Source: Mesodorylaimus sp. YZB2_4 (taxonomy: Eukaryota; Nematoda; Enoplea; Dorylaimida; Dorylaimidae). From it: 64,000 nucleotides of DNA. The position numbers were made by a program, and so were the translations under genes. Under the pieces are notes generated by a model. That model did not search any database and was not told the origin of the DNA. It was given only the letters and a program-made list of their open reading frames with translations. Of the stretch, positions 43,201-53,034 are shown piece after piece. How positions within the stretch are numbered: position 1 is the stretch's first letter; every line of letters starts with the position of its first letter. The stretch spans positions 186,001 through 250,000 of the forward strand of contig JASANH010000900.1 in assembly GCA_030248295.1 (NCBI GenBank), written 5' to 3'.

Positions 43201-45244
43201 TGGCAGCTTAGGTTTGCTGCGGTTCTGCTTCGAGAAACGAGAAAAATCGATCACCGTTTTAGTCGATTCTGGTCTGACGGATCTCTGATGACTTCTGTAA
43301 AGTAAAACATATTTGTTAGGGTTTAGCTTTGGTTTAAAAATTGCAAAAATATGAAAGCAAGCTTGCTTCACAAATTTATCTCGAAGACCCCCCTCCACTG
43401 AATCCCTATTGAAATTTAATGTTCCCGGGGGAGACTTGCGGGGATACATTGCATTTTATGCAAGCAAATTAGTATTCAGAAACAATGGAGTGCGCCACAG
43501 GGGGGGGGGGGACTAATTTCCATCAGGGAGAGTTTCAGTAAGTTTCAGACTAGTTTTGAGTTCTAGAAAGGGCGCTCGAGATCCAGAATCAACTGAGTGA
43601 TCGATTTTAACAAAGTCACACCTAGCGAACCACAAGTTTCAACTAAGGCTGGTGAGAGGGGGACTTATGATTATTATGATAGGGTCCAGAAGGGGATGTC
43701 TTAATTTCAAAAGAAAATCGTTTTCAAGACATTCCAAAAATGTCATCTTCAGAAACCAAATTCGGCCTTCCCCTCATTTGCCCCTCTATCTCACCCAAAC
43801 AAGAAATGTGCGTATCAAGTACGACATCGAAGGGTCATCGCTCAAGAAATTTCGTGACCCTAATCACGCCACTCGTATTACAACTCACGACACGCCAACG
43901 TCATTAGACCTTACCTGGTGCTGTGGTGACGTGCTTCGTCGTCCTACGTCACCCAGCAAACTGACATCGAGACCTTTGAAAGCACGCATGGGCTAGTTAT
44001 CCTGTTAGCCGTGCTGCTGGGCTGATCGGAAATGACAAGAGTAAAGTTAGACAATCAAGTTCTGACAAAAAAAGTTGAGCTTTGGCTCAGATTTACGACC
44101 AGCAGATTTGAGGCGACTGTCACAATATCCGCCTTTTTTAAGCTTGCGGGGCAAGATTGTTCAAAAGTGCACGGCTAATAGAAACATGGAAGCTAAAAAA
44201 TGTGGCTGACACACAAAACCAAAAAATTCTTGCCCTGTCATAGGCAATGGCTATCACATGGGTCTGTTCATTAAGCTATCAGCTAAACCATGAGTCATAA
44301 TCTTGGAATAAAAATTCTGAAGAGCCAAATGAGAGAAAATCGCTTCTACCAGTAAAGTGAAAAGGGAGACCACCTTTTTACAGTATACTTCACCCCCCCC
44401 CCCCCCCCCAACATGAATCACCCTCAGTGTCTCGTGTGACTCACGATCAGGGACAGGTATGGGCACGCCAAGTGCCTACATTATTCCTCGATCACCACCT
44501 CATATAGAAATCGCATGGCTAGCTAGAAGCACATTCGGCAACAAAAAATGCAGTCAATGAGCTGTTCTCGCCGGCTAGGTGAGGAGTGGATGAGATGGTA
44601 ATGGCAGCCTTGCACTTCAGTATCCTCGACTCGCCACTCGGCATGGTTTTTATGCAACCGCTAACCGTTTATCTTTTTAAAACATAGCCTACCGGTGACC
44701 GAGCAGCCGTTTGACAGGAAGTTAGAAAAGCATAAAACTAGACTAGCTAAGCTTATACCTTGCCAACGAGCAAGCTGAAACGAGTACAGGATCGTAAAAA
44801 ATCTACCGGTTATGCGGCAGCTGTTCAAACTGGACTCGAGGGCATTGTATCCGGAATAGCTTAGCTGCCTTGAGGTATATGCTCGAAAAGTGACATCATG
44901 CCAGCACCTGTCAAACAAACAAATGCGGGTCTTTGAAGAGCGGCAAAGTTTGGCCGAGTTGCCAGAGTGCGGTCGAGCCGATACTAGGCCAACCGCCATT
45001 CATTATTTAACACTGTTCACAATTGATTTTTTCAGGGTCCGCCAAATAAAGGGATGGTGGAAATTGGGAATTGCACAAGAAGGTGATCAGGATAGGGAGT
45101 AGGGCAGGGCAGAAGCAGCTTAGAATCAGGGCTGATAAAGAGGGAAAGAATCAGAAGCAGGATTAGGATCTGGTCTATGACAGGATGAGGATGAGGATAG
45201 AGGACATGGCAGGAACAGAAAATTGGATTAGGATCAGGGTGAGA

Positions 45245-45345
45245 TTGAGAGAAAAATCAGGAGCAGGATCAGGATTAGGATTAGGATTAGGGCTAAGATT
45301 AAGATTAGGATTAGGATTAGGATTAGGATTAGGATCAAGAGGAAG
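45245..45345. repeat. GGATTA hexanucleotide microsatellite
   Basis: Roughly ten GGATTA units with a few variants. It differs from the TTAGGG and TTAGG telomere repeats and sits beside a longer degenerate AGGATCAGGATGAGG tract from about 45.1 kb. Confidence 0.85.
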
Positions 45346-45664
45346 AGGAAGAGAATGGGGTTCAGCATCAAAAAACGGAGTAAGGTGGGCTCTACAGTCA
45401 TATTTACTTCACTGAACTCCATGAAGCCCATGTCCTCTGGCATCGCAGTGTGCCCTCAGTTCTTCATCAGCCAGGCCAGGATCAAACTTATGAGGATCGC
45501 GATCAGGATGTGATCTTTCTATCAAAACCAGGGGGCACCATTGAGGGTTTGTGAGCAGGACCCAAACCAGCAAGACGCACAGGAGGAACAAACTGAAGGT
45601 GATGTAGAGCCCGAAAAAGTCGCAGTTAAACCCATTGTACAGATAGCCAGATTCCCGGTTTGTA

Positions 45665-45830
45665 TCCCGTTTACGGAATCCAAGTGAGGTCCAGTGAAAT
45701 CCATATTACCGTTTGGGATCCACATGGATCATATGGATGCCAGCAGAATCCACTTGGAACACTGCGGATCCACGTGCAGGACGTGGAAATCGACATTCCA
45801 TTTGGAATCCACTTGGAAAGCTGTTAAAGT
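45665..45830. repeat. GGATCCACWTGGA palindromic repeat cluster
   Basis: At least six diverged copies of a near-palindromic unit (AATCCACTTGGAA, GGATCCACATGGATC) in 165 bases. Confidence 0.6.
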
Positions 45831-47463
45831 CGAAATCTGCGTAGCACTCGCGTCTGCCTAGTCCAGATTCGCTTCTGTGTTTCGGAGGTGGCAACTGACT
45901 TTGTCTTTTGTTTCCCCTGTGCAAATAAGGGCAAGGTAACGACCTACAGTACGAAGCAGAAGATCAGGGTGACGCATCAAGCGTGGCAAAACTAGAAATA
46001 CAAAAATTTGAGTCCTCTATTGCCAAGGACCCTCAACCGAGGCTGACACAGGATAACTCAAACCATTGCATGTTGCCACCAGCTAGCACTCGACACTCCT
46101 ACACGTGGTTCATCGTCAGTCCGTCAGTCAGCATACATTCCAAGTCAACCACGGCAATCCCGATTAATCCCATATCTGGCCAGCCACAGTTGGATGCCTG
46201 GGGACCCCATCGAGAAGTTTTCATCGATGTTTCAATTTTCGAGCTGTGACTAGGGTTATCCAGCGCACAGAAGATTTTGCGAGGTCTTATGGCCAGGGTC
46301 GACGACACTTGCTGCTTGTATTCGTCATTATTCTTATTGTGGTGAAGGCCTGCTGCGAGTACACGCGCTAGGTGACCGTGCCGACAGCGCTTTGTCCAAA
46401 GATTGATGCTGATAATTAGCGTGCGTTGTCGGTGAAAACATGTGAAAATGTCAGCTTTTGTATACGTGAGTGTCCAGTTTGCATCAGAGAAGATAAGCAT
46501 ACTAGAATCAACGAGCAAACTCTTAATAAATACTTCAAATTGTGTTGTTTTTTTCAGAAGTCTTTTTAAGCATGTGGTGATAAACAAAGTAAAAATACAT
46601 AATTTGTAATGCTGTGTAATGTTACATTAGATTTGTCAAAATTTAAATTTCGCGCCATTTCTCAAGGCGAACAGCTTGCGAGCTATGTGCTGCTTGATTC
46701 CACCTACAGACCCACCCCCCCCCCGTCTCAGATCCATTCACCATAAAAAAATTAGAGCAGATTACGTTTCCAGGTTGTTGCTTCCAGCTGGATGCAGGTC
46801 GAAAAGCAAAAACTTGCTCGTGAGTGTAAATTATGGTTTCTTGGCAGATTTTTCTTAGGTTTTTAACTTTGCTACCCCACAGCAATGACCACGACGATGA
46901 CTGGGCCGATCCGTGCATGCAGTAGAATCCGCTGCAAAAGAGTGCTGCACTCATCGACAGCATTACAATTTCTGCCTGTAACCATATTTTACTCACTTTA
47001 CATATATGTGACTGTATTGTCTAATAATGAAAGGACCAATTTTGCATGCGCGTACACACTGCCATGCCAAGCATTTGCACCCACACCTCTCGGAATCATG
47101 CCGGTCGAGTCGAAAAAAACAGCGATCTTGCATGTGTGCTGTCTTGCAAATAGTAGTTTCAGACAGATTTTTCTTATCTGTTTTTAACTTTTTCGACAAC
47201 TTTGACGCCTGAAATTTGGGTTTTTAATAGATTTGTCTCCCTTTCCTGCTGAACTTTAAACGCTTGTTCTAATCTGCGCATTATTCAGGAAAGCTGAAAC
47301 TGAAACTTAATTTTACCACAGTCAGTTTCGCAGGCGAATGGCGGGAAACGTCTCCTCTGGCTGGCTGCCTGCACTCTGCAGCCGCATTGTCGTTTCGAAG
47401 TGATTATGTATCATTCGAAAAAAATCATAGCCAAATTACATTAAAGTGCCCTAAATTTCGAAA

Positions 47464-50400
47464 ATGTTTGCTGGATTTTACGATGCAAAAAAAACTTCTG
47501 ACAGTAGCAGCGAGGACGACACTTATTCGTTGTCCTCGTCGCCGAAAAATCCCGATGGGCGCCAAGTCGTCGCGGATTCCCCGAACGAATTGTCAGATAG
47601 CGATTCGGTGATCGACGAAAAGAGGGAAGTGGAACGAGAAGAATCGGATTTAAATGCAAGAAATGAGAAAGGCAGGCTATCCCTTTTTCCGATTCATCAG
47701 TAGGGGTGAATGGCTATGCACCAGCGTTGCCAGATGCAGCTAGAATCCGCTAGATCTAGCGGATTTTTTGTCCGGCAGCGGGAAAAACGGCGGATTGAGT
47801 GTTTTAGCGGAATTTGCAGCTAATTTTGGGGTTTTCAGCGGATTCTAGCGGATTTATGCCAATCTGTGTTCGATTAGCCTATGCGGGAAGGTTTTTTCAA
47901 CAGCCGCGCATTTTCTGCGACTTTTTGAGACAGTTTTGTCCGTGCGTTGAGGTCTGAAGGGTCAGGGTTGACAAGGGATGGGGTAGGCAACACAATAATT
48001 TCGAATATAGGTCTACGATTTTGAAGAAAAGACCGTAATTGACAACAAATTCATAGTTGAGTGCTCAGGCGGTATTACAGTAGGCCTAATCACAGTCCAG
48101 CCTTTGGCACGAGGTGTGGGTCTCAAAAGCGGCTCCCCCCCTCTTCCCTGGCCTTCGACTTCCAGCCTGCTATAAACGATCCTTGGAATATGTAGTTGAT
48201 GGAACCACAGCATCTGAGCATGTATGAGAAACGTTTCCTCATACGTCGTTATTTCCTGTATTCCATGTTTTATTGGCTAAAATAGCTCAGTTTTGCGACA
48301 AACTTTTAGCGAATTTTCTAGCGGATTTTTTAACAGATACAGCGGATTTTTAGCGGATTTCCAGGTCCCTGGCAGCGAGTTTTCAATTTTGCATCTGGCA
48401 ACGCTGCTATGCACTGCGACTGTGCGCTGAAGATAATTCGGCATGACAATGGGTTGAAATTCAAAATTTAGGGACTATCTGCTGGAACAATCGCCTCCTT
48501 TCAAGGTATTTCCGGCATTTTTTCGCCCCTCCCCCCAGATGAAAGCTTCTCGGGTGGACATTGTAGGGCCTGACTGACGCCTGGTTTGAAAATTGTTTCA
48601 AATCGCTTGGTTTCCCATAATCTATTCTGAGCAATGTTTTTGTAGCTGCATTCAATTCATTTATGTCGAACTATATTGCTAAATTCAAACTTTTTTCAGC
48701 TGATTTTACACCGTTGGATCTGTCGAATCAAAGTAAAGAATTCAGCGGGGACGCCAACGATTCATGCAAACTAATCGGAATCGTTGACGAACAAGGTCTC
48801 GAAAAACATGATAACATGATTGGCAGTCGTTCCGACGGAGATAACGATCGTGGCCCCCAGAAGTCTAGCGACCAGCGTCCCGATGACGACGTGCTTTTCA
48901 AAGTTCCGATGGTTGGTCCAAACATGAAGAACGTGGGGCAAACTCCGAAACGGAGCAGAGAAGTTGATCCGCTTGATGCTGCGAGTAAGCTAGCGTTCGT
49001 TCGGGATCATTATTTTCGGGATCGGTATCGGGATCGGGACTCGCTTAATCCCGACCGGGATCGGGATCGGGACAGGATCGGGATTTTGTGAAGAGAGCTC
49101 TTTTCATTGGCTATAGATGACCTACAACCCACCCTGAGTAGCCAGCAAATTAAAAGCCACAGATTCCCTTTCCTTGGATAATTTTTAGTGCAGTATTTAT
49201 CATTGCATTCAAAATCAGGCAAGCGAAGAATCAGTTACAAATCAGCAAACAAATCCCCTCCTTCCCCTCTATCAATTCGATCATCCGCCAAGGTCTCTAT
49301 ATTTGCCCCTCTGAAATATTTTGATGGCCATGACCATCTGAGTCAGTGTCAAGCAGAATGTCGCCAGCTTCTGCAGCAGGCCCACCATCTAATGATGGCA
49401 AATGCGGGCTGTTACTGTATCCAACTGGGCGCAAATCGTACATCAGGAAAAGCAGGACTTGTGCATTTTATGACGGTAGTTTCATCCGATCATGCCATTA
49501 TCACCCCTACAGCTCGTTTCCCATACACCAGCCCCATTCCCTGTTGCAATAAAAACATTCTATCACCACAATATTCAGTCCCCAATCCCGAACACTTTTT
49601 ATCGGGATCGGGATCGGGTTCGGGAGGGGCAATCCCGACCGGGATCGGGATCGGGACCGGGATCCCGAACGAACGCTAGAGTAAGCAACCAGGTTTTTGG
49701 GGTATACTAGGTAGCGTTCGTTCGGGATCGGAATCGGGATTCGCTCAATCCCGGCCGGGATCGGGATTTTTAGTGTTATTTTTTTACTTTTAATTCGATG
49801 TAGGTAACTTACAACCCGCCCCAAGTAGCCAGCAAATATAGAGCTAAAAACTTTTTCGCGCAGTATTTATCATGGCATTCAGAATCGTGCAAGCAAAAAG
49901 ACCTAGAATTAGTCACCAATTAGCAAACAAATCCCTCACTTCCTCTTCACCAGCTCAATCATCAACTGAAGTTTTTCCAGCTTACCCTTCGGGAACACTC
50001 CCTTCCCGATCCCTTCCTCTCCCCTTACCCTTCTTCACACATCTCCACAACATTCAATCCCGACCATTTATCGGGATCGGGTTCGGGAGGGGCGTTCCCG
50101 ATCGGGATCCCGAACGAACGCTAATACTAGGCTCTGCTAGCGGGCGCGGTGCGTGTGCGGTAGTGATCGGCTCGGTTCAATCCCAAGTGAGGAAGGTCGG
50201 TTCTGCTACCACTTATTTGTGACTGTGTTAATCTGATGCCTGAAGAGCCACTGCATGAGCATGTTTTCTGCTGGGCGGAGGAAAGCTTAAATTGCGCAAA
50301 CAAATACAAATTCTCCCATAATTTTTAATTTTCTAGGAGGAATTGTCTCTTGCTACTCTTCACAAAAAATCATGCACTTGCAAACGATTATGCACTCTAA

Positions 50401-52549
50401 ATGGTTGGTGCAGTCCTGTACAACTTCTTTTCCAACCAAATCCTTGTTGCCCCCGCCCATACGTGGTCCTGATGGCATAGGTGGTTAGGTTGGTAGACCA
50501 TTAATCGTGGTCGCGTGGGTTCGATTCCCACCAAGGGCTTTAGTTTTTTATCGTTTTTTATTAACTATTTTCAAACTTTTCACCTGCAGAGGCTCGACTG
50601 GCAATTTGATCTTCCGCACAGAACCGGCAACTGAGAGCGTCACCCGTCAGAATGATGTCTCATTTATGGACTGGGTCGGAAGACCTTTCAAAAATGTTTT
50701 GGGTTGGGCCCCGTGCCGCCTCCAGTCCCCTCACGACTTCCAACCCGTTTTGCCTACAGCTGGCCCAGCATCGACGGATCCGACCCTAGGCCTGGTTCCC
50801 GATCTGATCCAGGGTCCGGATTGGCCCGATCCGATCCGGCCGATCCGCTTAAAAAAATAGAATGACGTGTTTGGCACTGCGTCCTCACCAAGCTGCCATG
50901 CTTCCTCGCTGTTACCCTCTGTTAGACCACTCCAAAGGGCACAGGAGAGATAAGCAGCACCTAAAGCGGGATTAAGTGCTGATTTGAGAGAAAAAACGGC
51001 ATTTTCTCGTTGTAGTTTGTCACCGTTTTTTTATTTCCCACCAGATAACGGGCGAAAAATATTAGTTGCCGATCCAGCAGTTGGATCGGATCGGGAACCA
51101 ATCCACACCTCGGATCGGTGGATCGGTCGATGCTGGCAGCTGGCCAGCAGTCATGATATGATAAGCGAGGCCGTGAGGTGACCAGAGATCACGGCGGCGC
51201 CCCTCTGCGTGTCTCCTTAGGAACACCCGCGCCAGCACCCGCGTCCCAGGATCATACTGTACTGGGCCTTTCCCACTGGTATTCAAGAACCAGTTTCCTT
51301 ATTCCTCTCGTTCAATACCTGGCCAAGCCCAAGCCAGGTGTGCATGGCCAGCGACGGACTTACTAAATCGCTGTCGAAGAATGGTTCCCACTCTGACAAC
51401 GGGCTTACTAAACTGCCGTCCTCAGCCAGAACAGAACTGCGGCCTCCCGGTCAGCAATGCGGGACCGACGCCTTGGCCAACTGAGCCACCGCGGCTCCAG
51501 GTCTGGAGACTTGGTTGGCTGCTCCGGGTTATTGGCGTGGTGCAAAAGCTCCACTGGTCACTCACACCCAGTGGCTCGTCGGTCCTGGCTTTGGTCACCC
51601 CTTTTGATCCTGGTCTCGTGTCTCGCCTCCTCCTTCTTCAGGTATCCTCGTTTAGGCCTGCTGGCAAACACGGAGGGAGTGATGTAGGGGTCGATTGGCA
51701 ATCGATATTCTGCACAGAACTGGCAACTGAGAGCGTCACCCGTCAGGATGATGTTTCTGCCATGGAGTTGGCTGGTTGGCCTGGGTCTAATCAGCTGCCG
51801 TCCAGTGGTGTTTTCGTGGATGGGGCGGAGGTATTGATGGCCCCCGGGGTCTTTCTGGGTTGGAGATAAGACAGGCATGGGAAAAGCCTTCTGAGCGTCA
51901 AAGTCCGCCTCTCTGTTCATTTTTGACGTTCTGGAAACATCATAAGTTTCCCCTGCAATATTTTACCAGAAGCCTTCACATACTATACTTGTATTGCGGA
52001 CTAGCAGGCAACAAGAAGGACCAACTGTTTTCTAGTAACCAGCATTGCGCAAAAAGCTGATACCATGTCTAGTCTAATGGGTCTTTTCGTTTATCTGGAC
52101 GTGAATGAGACCGGTCCAGCGGTCACTCAATACGTATGCATTATTTTTCAGTCGAAGCTCTGCACGATCAATATCCACCGATCACTAATCCACGCCAGCG
52201 TGAATTATACCTCAAGGCATTCAACAACGAATACCCGACTTATTTACAATTATATGATCGATTTCGTCCTCACGCAGTGGCCATCCTTAATTTGCGCAAA
52301 GCGATTCGTCGATTGCCAACGTCCGAATTACAAAACGATTCTCGTCGATTGGAATTAAGAACAGAATTGCAAAAGGAATACGCTGAATTGGGATATGGAG
52401 ATGATAAGAATAAAGAAATACGAGAACGATATCAATTTTTGTCGAAAAAAATTCGGTTTTTGAAAGAACGAGTACACGAATTTGATGAAAAGGTAAGCGA
52501 AGCAGCGGGAAAGAAAAAGATGAAATCGATTGATGTCAGTATTATCTAA
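47464..52549 (+). CDS. occludin/ELL (OCEL) domain protein
   Basis: Proposed exons are 47464-47671, 48700-48984 and 52152-52549, giving 296 residues. Exons 2 and 3 join in phase 1 through GTAAGC and TTTTTCAG. Exon 1 joins in phase only if a GC donor (AAAG|GCAGG) at 47672 is used, so its link is tentative. Residues 1-69 are acidic and Ser/Asp-rich, and 70-164 are polar. The last about 130 residues form the OCEL domain: EALHDQYPPITNPRQRELYLKAF at its start, then charged helices ending in KKIRFLKERVHEFDEK. That domain is found in occludin, tricellulin and the ELL elongation factors. No membrane segments and no ELL N-terminal domain are present, so it resembles small OCEL1-like proteins or a shortened ELL. 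Its function cannot be set from sequence. Both introns are occupied mainly by transposons. Confidence 0.82.
47722..48406. mobile_element. hAT-type MITE A in OCEL intron 1
   Basis: It has 17-bp perfect terminal inverted repeats (CAGCGTTGCCAGATGCA) flanked by a perfect 8-bp target duplication CTATGCAC (47714-47721 and 48407-48414). CAG at the tip and an 8-bp duplication are hAT hallmarks. Many TAGCGGATTTTT subterminal repeats lie inside. There is no transposase, so it is non-autonomous. Confidence 0.93.
48991..49678. mobile_element. hAT-type MITE B in OCEL intron 2
   Basis: It has 18-bp perfect terminal repeats (TAGCGTTCGTTCGGGATC) and an 8-bp target duplication GAGTAAGC (48983-48990 and 49679-49686). 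Subterminal GGGATC repeats occur at both ends. Its body is similar to MITE C. The target is the exon 2 donor. Confidence 0.95.
49712..50123. mobile_element. hAT-type MITE C in OCEL intron 2
   Basis: It shares terminal repeats with MITE B and has the duplication ATACTAGG (49704-49711 and 50124-50131). It is a shorter relative (412 bp) with a shared internal segment (TACAACCC, AGTAGCCAGCAAAT, CAGTATTTATCAT). It lies 33 bases from MITE B. Confidence 0.95.
50466..50538 (+). tRNA. tRNA-like sequence, anticodon AAT (Ile)
   Basis: It has a matching A box (TGGCATAGGTGG), B box (GGTTCGATTCC), perfect 5-bp anticodon stem (GACCA/TGGTC) around a 7-base loop with AAT at 50503-50505, perfect T-arm stem, and a T6 terminator shortly after. 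The D stem is poor and the acceptor stem pairs at only five of seven positions. It is therefore either a decayed gene or a SINE head. It sits in an OCEL intron. Confidence 0.4.
50585..51503 (-). mobile_element. tRNA-headed SINE, family 2, interrupted by MITE E1
   Basis: Its minus-strand head starts near 51500 with GCCGCGGTGGCTCAGTTGG. The body matches the reverse of 42722-43200 (TCATGATATGATAAGCGAGG, CCCCTCTGCGTGTCTCC, CTTCCAACCCG). The copy is split at the TACAGCTGGC site by a 372-bp element. Confidence 0.75.
50765..51136. mobile_element. hAT-like MITE E1, nested in a SINE
   Basis: It has terminal repeats CCAGCATCGACSGATCCGA and an 8-bp target duplication CAGCTGGC (50757-50764 and 51137-51144). 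Subterminal GATCGG/CCGATC repeats are present. The internal sequence (GGCACTGCGTCCTCACCAA, GAGAGAAAAAACGG) is shared with E2 at 55724-56054. Confidence 0.95.
51504..51880. mobile_element. SINE family 2-associated repeat segment
   Basis: GGCAATCGATATTCTGCACAG and GGCAACTGAGAGCGTCACCC are repeated from about 50590-50650, and TTGGTTGGCTGCTCCGGGTTA recalls 42001-42025. It is a mosaic of the same repeat family, in direct order. Confidence 0.5.
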
Positions 52550-53034
52550 TTTTTGGGAGTCAGAAAGAATTTTTTCGTGTCAGAAAGCTTTATGTTTGAG
52601 AAAATCTAACCTAAGATTTAAAAGTTCTTGAAAAAGCTTATTCAAGTCATTTTTTGGAACTGTATCTTTTGCCTGGTGGTTTTTCGGTGCGTTAAATTTT
52701 TTTGATGTTAAAATTACTTTTCTCAACAAAATCTTGCCATAAAATTAATTTTGATTTACAGTACCTTGCAATATACATATTCTCTGAGACAATAAAAGTG
52801 GCAGTACTGAAATAAAACAAAGCCACAACAGGAATTGGGCGAAGACGGATCGGATCCCTAAAGCACCAACAGCTTATCCATTCACGAGTACAACCATAAA
52901 CAAATTGCTCAGTCAAATGATTTCTTCCTGATTCTAGTTCAATGCTTCTTCATAAAGCATGTCAGGAAGAAACGGTCAAAATATAAATTAAAATTAACAG
53001 ATTGCCTCGACCACAACACAACAAGCCGCCCTAT
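52550..53034. other. 3' intergenic gap between convergent genes
   Basis: It is AT-rich with AATAAA at about 52791 and again near 52812, plausible polyadenylation signals for the OCEL gene. I found no clear signal for the opposing FRMD4-type gene. Confidence 0.5.

Larger units (their letters stand above)
37352..47463. other. 10-kb intergenic region, repeat-rich
   Basis: No gene is supported. It contains several dispersed repeats, one full tRNA-headed SINE (42722-43200) and poly-C/G runs at 40961-40973, 41795-41811, 43500-43511 and 44393-44409. It also has a GGATTA microsatellite and a palindrome-rich block near 45.7 kb. Confidence 0.45.

Noticed and set aside
45245-45345. Interstitial telomere repeat
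   Set aside because: The unit is GGATTA, not TTAGGG or TTAGG.
48985-49091. Continuation of the exon 2 open frame into RDRDRD-like residues
   Set aside because: Reading past GTAAGC enters MITE B; the Arg-Asp repeat is its GGGATC subterminal array.
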